A DNA stretch of 64,000 nucleotides from Erodium maritimum (Eukaryota; Streptophyta; Magnoliopsida; Geraniales; Geraniaceae): the NCBI GenBank assembly GCA_963921825.1, contig OY997592.1, forward strand, positions 30,173,730 to 30,237,729, written 5' to 3'. Shown here in pieces: positions 56,428 to 64,000 of the stretch. Both the position numbers and the translations under genes were made by a program. How positions within the stretch are numbered: position 1 is the first letter of the stretch; each line of letters starts with the position of its first letter. Under the pieces are notes generated by a model, which saw only the letters and a program-made list of their open reading frames with translations, was not told the DNA's origin and did not search any database.

Positions 56428-57502
56428 TGTCACGCCCCAATTTCAATAAACCGAACTCGGGACGCGAACGTTGTAAAAAAATAAAACACTTGAAACCTGT
56501 TTTCATTGAATCACTTTTAAATACCAGTTTAGTTCAACAAAATAATAATTACAGTTTAAAATACGTCCCAACAAGTGGACAAAAGTACAAGGCATCCGTC
56601 ACTAGACTCAAAAGACAAGACCCGGACTCCGCTCCTAGCTCCACAAGCTTCGAGAGCTCACCTAGTCCGTCCCACGAACAGTACCTGTAGGAAAAGCAGC
56701 TAGGGGTGAGCGTTCGCTCACCACCACGGATAACAGACTGACTACGGCATAATTAGCAGACAAAGCAAGTAACACCACAACAACTCAACACCGAGGAACA
56801 CCATCCCCAACCCAAGTACTCTAACTGAACATACACCCACTGTTGCCTTCCCTAACCAACTCGACACCCTGACACGTAAAGTAGACCCGACACAACCATT
56901 GACGACCTCTTCCAAGGACTCAAAAGAAAGTTACGCAACACCAAACAGCATCACAAGGGATCAACCCCAAACAATATCACGAAGGATCGCACACCAAACA
57001 GGATCACAAAGGATCGCAAACCAGCTGCCAAGAACGCCCTCCCGGGACTCTAACCCGGTCAGACCAACCCAAGAATGCTGCAACTTACCGGGACTCTAAC
57101 CCGTAAGCCAGCCAAAGTATGCGTGCAACTTACCGGGACTCTAACCCGTAAGCCAGCCAAAGTATGCTCACAAACCCAAACCACACACGCGCGGCCAGGA
57201 CCCCTTTATTGGCGGGCGGACCCCCTACCCCGTCTGAACATGCAGACGCGTGTGCTCGTGGACCCCCGTTTCATGAAGCGGGCCCCCAACCTCAAGTAAC
57301 CACAATCACAATCACAATCACACCAACAGTAAAACTCGGACTCAACAGCCCCACAGGCACTCACAGCCTCCCAAGACACACCGACAGTAAGACACGGACT
57401 CAACAGCCCCACAGGCACTCACGGCCTCCCAAGACACCAACCATAAAACACGCTTGCAACTTACCGAGACTCTAACTCGTAAGCCAGCTAAAGAAAGCTT
57501 GC

Positions 57503-57537
<35 letters not shown>

Positions 57538-59778
57538 AGACTCTAACTCGGTCAGGCCAGCCAAAGACACCAACCTTAGTACACGGGCTCTCAAGGCCAC
57601 CCAAAACACCAAAGGTAAAGACACGGGTTCAACAACCCCACGGGCACTCATGGCCACCCAAAACTCAACAATGAAACACGCTTGCAACTTACCGAGACTC
57701 TAACTCGTAAGCCAGCTAAAACACCAACAGTAAAGTACGGGCTCTCATGGCCACCCAAACACGAATAATAACACGGGCTCTCATGGCCACCCAAGACTCA
57801 ACAATAACAATACGATCTCTCAAGGCCACCCAAAACTCGATAACAATACACGGGCTCTCAAGGCCACCCAAGGCACCAAACACACAATCAACCTCCGGCT
57901 TAACCAAAGCCTCCAACAGTCCTAATATCAACAGTTTCTCAATCAACCTCCGGGCATGGTCATATGCCTCCAGTACTCCTAATATCAACAAGTTCACAAT
58001 CAACCTCCGGGCATGGTCATATGCCTCTAGTAAATCAATTATCGCTAAGTTCTCTGCTCCTACGACACTACTAAGTGTCACATGCTTTTCTCATAAACGC
58101 TACAATCCCGTATCATGCTTTTCTAATAACTGCTAAGTTCCAGTAACATGTTTTTCTAATATTTAAATAAACCTATTCAACCCACGACACCCCGGTGTCA
58201 CATGCAATTCTACTGTTAACTTTCCCCAGTCATGGCCGAGATCCGGCTACTTTTCCCTACCTCGTGCGTGTTCTCCCAAAAGCCAAACCACGAGCTCCGG
58301 TGATGATCTCAGTCACTCACCCAACTTTCCCTTGCCTCGGTCCGTGGCACGATCTAAAAGAACACAATTAAAGGCACTTTTAAACTAGTACGAATAAACC
58401 GAAAACCATTAAACTCGATGCCCAAACTTAACCCCGACAATGTCGATAACTCCCAAACTTCCCAATTACTCGACATTGTCGATAAAGGACCCGCAAAGGC
58501 CCGATTCGCCCGACATGGCGAATCTGCCCGGGTTTTGTTAATTGCCTTCCGGGGCTCCAAAAGCCCCCGTTTTCGTTTCTACGGTCTTAGAATATTTCAA
58601 GGAACCCAATGTACTTTCCCGAATCGAATTCCGACTCCCGAGTCAATTAAATGACGTTTAAAGTTTCTAAACCCGATAAATTACAACTTCTCCAATTTAA
58701 TTCCAATTTTCGATTCGGTTAAGGATAAATGGTCCGGAGAACGTTTTAAACCACCCGAAACACAAAACCCGATCACCCGAGCACGTGGGCCCCACCAACC
58801 CACTTGGCCGAGAGCTCATAGGGCTCAAGGGGGGTTCGGCCACCATGGTGGTGGCTGGTACCACCTCCGGCCAGCCACCCCATGGCCGGCCGACCACCAC
58901 CCACGTTGGCCGGAGCTCCTCCCGAGCCTCTGATCACCGGAAAACGTCCAATAACACCTCCAACCACCTCTAAAACGTCTCCAACACCTCCCCAACCTCC
59001 ACACAACCCTAAATCATTCCTTTTAACAAAACCCTAGCTTTCCAAAATAATCAAAACGAGAATCGGTTTGGGTATTACCGTAGAGGAGGATGAGGGGAGA
59101 ACGTTTCCTTCTTGCATTGAATCGATCCAAGGGCTTGATAACAAACCCTAGCTCAACTTCCTTTCTTCTCTCTTCTTCTCCTTCTCTCTCTAAACCCTCT
59201 CTTCTTCTTTCTAATTTTAAAACAACTAACAACAAAACCCAAAACCTCCCTTTAACCCCTTAATTTCGGCCACACCTCACAACCACAAAAATTCCCCCCA
59301 AAACTAACACTACCACAATTAGGACAAGTGTAGAGGTGGGTCCCACACCTTTTGGAAAATATCTATTTGATATTTTCCAATCAGATTCGCGAAAAACGGA
59401 CGTTTCTGGCCCCGAACGGGCACTTTTCCCAAGAAATTACGAAACTTGACGGGCTACAAGGAAACGGCTCAACTAAGACCGCTGCGACGACGGCTAAGCT
59501 TTTTGGATCCAAAACGGTCCTCGAATGGACCAAAACGTCGCTCGGTTGACTTTTCCAGCAAAAAAGTCAACATTTCCAGCGAAAAGTCAACATTTCCCAA
59601 ATTGATCAGAAAGTTGCCCTGAGTCCCCCGGAACCCACTTTGGTGAATAAAGGGGTCAAATTAAGTCCGGTAAGACACTCGGGGTCATTTTTGGTTCACT
59701 TAACTGTTAGTCTTAAAAAATTTAAATTTTCCTGTTTTTCGCAGGTTTGATTGGCGTTGACCGGGAGTGGTTATTACA
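56428..59778 (-). mobile_element. solo LTR, 3351 bp, same subfamily as 8031-11509
   Basis: TGTCACGCCCCAAT...GGTTATTACA with 5-bp duplications ATCCG (56423-56427, 59779-59783). It follows the 8031 LTR through the CTCACCACCACGGATAACAG block, the GGGCTCTCATGGCCACCC repeats and the GTTGACCGGGAGTGGTTATT end. Contains a 32-C run at 57505-57536. Confidence 0.95.
57505..57536. repeat. poly-C tract, 32 bp
   Basis: Uninterrupted C run inside the solo LTR between two GAGACTCTAACTCG units; may be miscounted by sequencing. Confidence 0.85.
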
Positions 59779-60105
59779 ATCCGCAATGGTCTGCCATGAG
59801 TAGTGGTAGGAAGCCATGGTAAGAGATGTTTTTTTGGCTTTCTCTCTCCTCCCTACCATGGCTTCATACCATTGCCCCTCTAATTGTCTGTCATGAGTAA
59901 TGGTAGAGAGCCATGATTTGTAGTTGTTTTGGAACAATATAACATTTCTCTCTCCTCTAAAATGCTCCTACTACGGCGTTGGGTCGTTGTAGGATCCTGC
60001 AACGACGCTCTGCCACGCCACACCTGTAACGACGCCTTGCAAGGACGAGCCGTGGAAGGCCCTGCAACGATCGGATGCTTGCCACGACCGTTGCAGGTGC
60101 TCTAA

Positions 60106-60543
60106 GAAGTAAACCAAAATAGAAAACTAGATCCGGTCTACATTCTTCCCCACATCAGCGTCCGGATCTGGTTCGTTTTCCACTCGATGCTTTGTTTCTT
60201 CTCGTCCAGCACGAAACAGATCGTGAAGGTTGATTTTAGCCGGAGATCAAGGCAAGTCGATGGAGATGCGGACGACTAGGAGGAGTCTCTGCCAAATAAA
60301 GTACGAAACTTAAGAACGATAGAGCTTCTAAAAGCAAAAGGGAATAAGTAGGAAATAAGAAAATGAAAAGAGGATTTAAGAGATGGTGACGATATGAAAA
60401 AGGAACACAACGTGAAACCATGGAAAGGGAAAGAAACAGAAAATAGAAGACATGAAGATAGGATTAAAGACATTTATAGTATTTTGGAAAAAAATAAGCA
60501 CATGATGAAACTAACGGTAGGTATGAAATCGAAAATAAACATT
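60106..60543. other. remnant related to the long-TIR Mutator-like elements
   Basis: GGTATGAAATCGAAAATAAACATT near 60513-60540 follows the right TIR of 33545-35302 (GGTATTAAACTGAAAATAAATG). The upstream 60125-60480 is unassigned, possibly that element's interior. No gene. Confidence 0.4.
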
Positions 60544-60553
60544 TGTCAGGATA

Positions 60554-61916
60554 GAGGAGACATCTATTGAGAACCACTCTTAACATAGGAACTGTGAGAA
60601 CCAATCCTAGCCACACACATTTAAGATCCAACATTCACCATGATGCAACATCATCATCTCAATTCTACCATAGTTCACGCCACTTTCATCTATTCTCACA
60701 CAAGCAATGACATAATTGTAATAGCATGGTGCCATGTGGACAATTGTCCATTTTTTTTTCACCAATTCACTAATTTAATATTTCCCGATTCGTTTGAACT
60801 CCGATTAACTTCAAACTTGCGCCAATATTTTTTTTTTCAAGGGCTTTAAATCAAGATCAATCATGAATATATTTTGAAGCACAAAAATAAAAATTTATAT
60901 CAAGGTGATAAAAATAATGTTGAGCGTTGATAAATCTTCACTAATAAATGTTTTATATCGGAGTACCAAACTAGTGCTAAATGTTGATAAAAAACATGTA
61001 ATGAGGTGATAAGAAACAAATAATGAGGTGATAAAAACCATTTTCAATTTTGATAATAAGTGTGATATACTAGAGTTTAACGTTGATAAAAAAAACTTGT
61101 GATGAGGTGATAAAAAACACGAAATTCAATGATAAATCTAGTGTTTAGTGTTTATAAAACTGGTGTTCATAAAAAGCATGTGATGAGATGATAAAAATCA
61201 TGATCAGTTTTGGAGAATGGGTGATAAAATCAGTGTAAAGTGTTGATAAAACCAGGGTAAAGTGTTGATAAACCCAGAGCAAAGTGTTGATAAAAATTAC
61301 CCATATATAATTCCTTTAAAAACTAGCCCCGAAATAATTTTTTTTCGTACTTCAAAAAAACATGTGATGGGGGTGATAAAACACACGTAATTTGAATGAT
61401 AAACCTAGTGTTTAGTGTTGATAAAACTAGTGTTCATAAAAAGCACGCGATGAGGTGATAAAATCATTATCAGTTTTGGAAAATGAGGTGATAAAACCAG
61501 TGTAAAGTGTTGATAAAACCAGTGTAAAAAGTGTTGATAAATCCAGAGCAAAGTGTTGATAAAAATTACCTATATTTTTTATAAAAAAAAAATCTACCCC
61601 GAAATAAATTTTTTTTCGTGCTTCAAAATATATTCATGACTAATCTTGATTGAAAGCCCTTAAAAAAACAAAACTAATGGCGCAAGTTTGAAACCAATCG
61701 GAGTTCAAACGAAGCTTAAAAAATTAAATTAGTGAATTGGTTTAAAAAAAGTAATATGATAGTTTTACTAAAAAGCTCTTACCACTGACTAAAAAGTGCT
61801 GTTTTTTTGCAGTCAACTACTCAATTAAATCTCATCCATTCATTCCTAAAATGGCTGACTTAGATTGGTTCTCGCGGTTTCTACGTTAAAACATGGTCCT
61901 CACCATATTTCTCCTC
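60554..61916. mobile_element. non-coding TIR element with GATAAAA minisatellite, 1363 bp
   Basis: Flanked by TGTCAGGATA on both sides (60544-60553, 61917-61926; 9-10 bp, as for Mutator-like elements). Ends: left GAGGAGACATCTATTGAGAA, right in reverse GAGGAGAAATATGGTGAGGA, with inverted similarity for about 60 bp. Subterminal blocks TTGAACTCCGATTAACTTCA, then CTTGCGCC (60790-60820), and inverted near 61680, echo those in 46697-48017. The centre repeats GTTGATAAAACCAGTGTAAA and GTGATAAAA units. No coding. Confidence 0.88.
60900..61570. repeat. minisatellite of GTTGATAAAA / GAGGTGATAAAA units
   Basis: Many 20-35-bp imperfect units, including GTGTAAAGTGTTGATAAAAC several times between 61225 and 61570. 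Confidence 0.8.
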
Positions 61917-61926
61917 TGTCAGGATA

Positions 61927-62280
61927 TTATAGTGTTAAAAAAAATAGATTAAAATATTATAATAAAAATAAATGTTAAGTAGAGGGCATTATTGTAATGA
62001 AATATTCCCAAATGTTATCCTAATTTACCAAGTGCGCATCCTTTATAGTTTTCGTCACTGCTATTGTCACCGAATCATTCTACTCCGTATCCTAGTTTCA
62101 AAATCATACTTTGTTTCTCCTCCCCAACATCAACATCAACATCAACATCAACACCAAATAGTCAAACCTAGTTCCACGTGTCACAAGGTGAGTTCACGCA
62201 GCAACACAATCCTTGGTTTGTGTCTATATATAGAGTAGAGGGACACAATATACAAGTGCGTCTACAACACAAGAATATCA
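61927..62280 (+). promoter_or_regulatory. promoter and leader of the UGT gene
   Basis: TATA box CTATATATAG at 62224-62233, about 50 bp before the ATG, giving a short leader. A CAACAT-type microsatellite lies at 62125-62152 and a CACGTG G-box at 62175-62180 (TTCCACGTGTCAC). The nearest transposon ends at 61926, so about 300 bp of upstream sequence is unbroken. Confidence 0.6.
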
Positions 62281-63762
62281 ATGTCAATGGGTGGTAATAA
62301 AAAGCTTCACGTAGCCATGTTCCCATGGCTAGCATTCGGCCACATGATTCCATTTCTGGAGCTGTCGAAGCTCCTCGCTCTCAAGGGCCACAAAGTATCC
62401 TTCATCTCCACTCCCAGAAACATCCACCGCCTTCCCAAAATCCCTCCGGAACTGGCTTCCAACATAGACTTGGTGAGCCTCGCCTTGCCCCGAGCACCCG
62501 CCCTCCCGGAAAACGCGGAGGCCACCATGGACGTCACCTACCACACCATCCCCTACCTCAAAATAGCCTACGACCTTCTAGAACCTTCCGTCGCTCACTT
62601 TCTGGAAGCTTCTACTCCTGACTGGATCGTCCAGGATTTCGCTCCCCACTGGCTCCCGCCCATCGCTTCCCGCCTCGGGATCTCACGCGCCTTCTTCAGC
62701 ATCTTCAACGCGTGGGTCTACAGCAGCCTCGAGCCCTCGGCTCCGGAGATGAAGGGGCGCTACAAACCTCGGACGGAGCTCGAGCAGTTCGTCGTCCCTC
62801 CCGAGTGGGTCCCCTTCCCCTCCAACGTTTTCTTCCGACGGTACGAGGTCAACAAGTTTCTCGACAACCTCCACGTAAACGATTCGGGGGTTTCGGACAC
62901 GCACCGCTTCAAGGTAGCGTTGTCGGGATGTGACGTCGTCGCCATACGGACCTGTGTGGAACTGGAAGCGGAATGGATCGACCTCATTACAAAGATGCAC
63001 AACGCACTCGTTATCCCGGTGGGGCTCCTGCCGCCGGCGGTTTGCGTTGGGGGCTCCGGAGAGGCCGGGCGGTCCTTGGCGACGGAGTGGCTGGACCGGA
63101 GGGAGAGAGGGTCGGTGCTCTACGTGGCGCTCGGGAGCGAGGTGACGCCGAGTCAGCACGAGTTCACCGAGTTGGCACTCGGGCTGGAGCTGTCCGGGTT
63201 GCCCTTCTTTTGGGCTCTGAGGAAGCGGAATGGGTCGGCGAGCGGCGGCGCGGTGGAGCTGCCGGAGGGGTTCGAGGAGAGGACGAGGGAGCGAGGGGTG
63301 GTTTGGACGAGTTGGGCGCCTCAGAAAGAGATACTGAGTCACGAGTCGGTGGGCGGGTTCTTGACTCACTGCGGGTGGAGCTCGGTGATAGAGGGGATTT
63401 ATTACGGGCAGCCGTTGATCATGCTGCCGTTCGTGGGAGACCAAGGACTCAACTCAAAGGTTTTAGAGGAGAAGAAGGTTGGGATTGAGATACCAAGAAA
63501 CGAGGAGGATGGGTGGTTTACGAGGGACTCAGTGGCTGAGACGGTGAAGCGGGTTATGGTGGGTGAAGATAGAGAGGTTCTGAAAGAACAAGTAAGGAAA
63601 ATGAGTAAGGTGGTGGGTGACAAAGATCTGCAACTCCAATACGTTGATAAGTTTGTCGACTATCTCTGCACCCACAGACCTAGGACCATCATTGAAACGT
63701 ATCAGGAGTCGATGATTCAAACTCCCGTCATGATATCAAAAAGGGATAACACCAATAACTAA
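62281..63762 (+). CDS. UDP-glycosyltransferase, family 1, UGT91-like (493 aa)
   Basis: Transfers a sugar from a UDP-sugar to a small acceptor in the cytosol. The N-terminal acceptor domain has HVAMFPWLAFGHMIPFLELS with the catalytic His21, and DWIVQDFAPHW with the partner Asp119. The 44-residue PSPG donor box spans residues 345-388, WAPQKEIL...HCGW (363-366) to GDQ. Gln388 at the box end is usual for UDP-glucose users but also occurs in UGT91 rhamnosyltransferases, so the donor is open. The N-terminal WLAFGHMIP and NIHRLPKIPP phrases point to UGT91 (group A), whose members often extend the sugar chain of flavonoid or triterpenoid glycosides. It is intronless and full length. The start at 62281 suits the TATA position; Met3 is possible. 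Coding DNA is markedly GC-rich against AT-rich flanks. No biosynthetic neighbour genes are in view. Confidence 0.93.
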   Translation: MSMGGNKKLHVAMFPWLAFGHMIPFLELSKLLALKGHKVSFISTPRNIHRLPKIPPELASNIDLVSLALPRAPALPENAEATMDVTYHTIPYLKIAYDLLEPSVAHFLEASTPDWIVQDFAPHWLPPIASRLGISRAFFSIFNAWVYSSLEPSAPEMKGRYKPRTELEQFVVPPEWVPFPSNVFFRRYEVNKFLDNLHVNDSGVSDTHRFKVALSGCDVVAIRTCVELEAEWIDLITKMHNALVIPVGLLPPAVCVGGSGEAGRSLATEWLDRRERGSVLYVALGSEVTPSQHEFTELALGLELSGLPFFWALRKRNGSASGGAVELPEGFEERTRERGVVWTSWAPQKEILSHESVGGFLTHCGWSSVIEGIYYGQPLIMLPFVGDQGLNSKVLEEKKVGIEIPRNEEDGWFTRDSVAETVKRVMVGEDREVLKEQVRKMSKVVGDKDLQLQYVDKFVDYLCTHRPRTIIETYQESMIQTPVMISKRDNTNN

Positions 63763-64000
63763 CGAAAAATATTAATTTGTGTAATTACTTTACGTCTATA
63801 GACCTGATTTGATCGATTGATAAGTTAACAATCAGTTTTTCAAATGTACAAGTCTATGATATTTAGTACATGGAGTTTCCTATAAAAAATAAACTTTTTT
63901 AAGTTAGGTTCCAAATTTGGTTTCTTGTGAAAATAAAACATGATGTTGTCTTTGATATGTAGAGTTTGTCACGCAACTTATTTTGTGATTGCATATGGTT
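63763..64000. other. 3' flank of the UGT gene
   Basis: AT-rich; AATAAA at 63888-63893 is a likely poly(A) signal about 125 bp after the stop. Nothing else is seen to the window end. Confidence 0.5.

Larger units (their letters stand above)
56419..60102. mobile_element. PIF/Harbinger-type MITE split by a solo LTR
   Basis: Left end GAGCATCCGCAATGGTC (56419-56427 continued from 59784), right end in reverse GAGCACCTGCAACGGTC. TAA duplications at 56416-56418 and 60103-60105. Removing the LTR and one ATCCG copy leaves a 328-bp MITE. No coding. Confidence 0.9.

Noticed and set aside
53517..59778. Treating 53517-56325 and 56428-59778 as one element in inverted orientation
   Set aside because: Each has its own perfect 5-bp duplication (CCACT, ATCCG), and the second is nested in a MITE.
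62683..63444. 253-codon antisense frame within the UGT gene
   Set aside because: Shadow of the GC-rich sense frame, which carries all UGT motifs.

Overview
The window is nuclear DNA from a flowering plant, most likely a eudicot. Three things point that way: a plant UGT91-type glycosyltransferase, a spliced GT-AG gene for an IMPACT/YigZ protein, and a thick layer of plant transposable elements (Ty3/gypsy LTRs, L1-type LINEs with RRM or zinc-knuckle ORF1 proteins, PIF/Harbinger, Mutator-like TIR elements). The species cannot be named from this sequence. Only two host genes look intact: the IMPACT-family gene (+, 39083-41963, six exons, 245 aa) and an intronless family-1 glycosyltransferase gene (+, 62281-63762, 493 aa). 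A third locus is the promoter and first-exon start of a major-latex-protein (Bet v 1 family) gene, cut off after about 45 codons (-, 45303-45458).

Layout. 1-8030: LINE ORF2 tail; decayed PIF/Harbinger transposon (1145-3297); truncated LTR (3306-5632) lying between two copies of the same 259-bp sequence; LINE endonuclease fragment; the left end of an old Mutator-like element. 8031-17923: a minus-strand Ty3/gypsy element with about 3.45-kb LTRs, TCAAA target-site duplications, a primer binding site and a polypurine tract, but with RT and RNase H deleted. 18205-22950: LINE pieces, the right end of the old Mutator-like element (21146), tandem repeats. 22959-26888: solo LTR (GATCG duplication). 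27294-30230: a complete insertion carrying only a LINE-type RRM ORF1, flanked by 17-bp duplications. 30330-31567: Harbinger remnant hosting a 460-bp foldback. 31697-33000 and 33545-35302: two long-TIR Mutator-like elements with perfect 9-bp duplications. 37096-38750: LINE-like insertion with a 12-bp duplication. 39083-41963: IMPACT gene. 42721-48017: LINE remnants, TIR elements in (TA)n tracts, truncated MLP gene. 48062-52808: two head-to-head LINE copies. 53517-56325: plus-oriented solo LTR (CCACT). 56419-60102: PIF-type MITE (TAA) split by a solo LTR (ATCCG). 60554-61916: TIR element with an internal minisatellite. 62281-63762: UGT.

Almost everything outside the two genes is explained by transposons, and the insertion order can be read from target-site duplications. 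The signals most worth following are: ORF1-only LINE derivatives comparable in design to mammalian HAL1 ('half-L1'); a non-coding TIR family with shared subterminal blocks and differing internal minisatellites; and a filled LTR insertion site placed directly beside its own empty site. All family calls come from reading motifs by eye; no database search was run.
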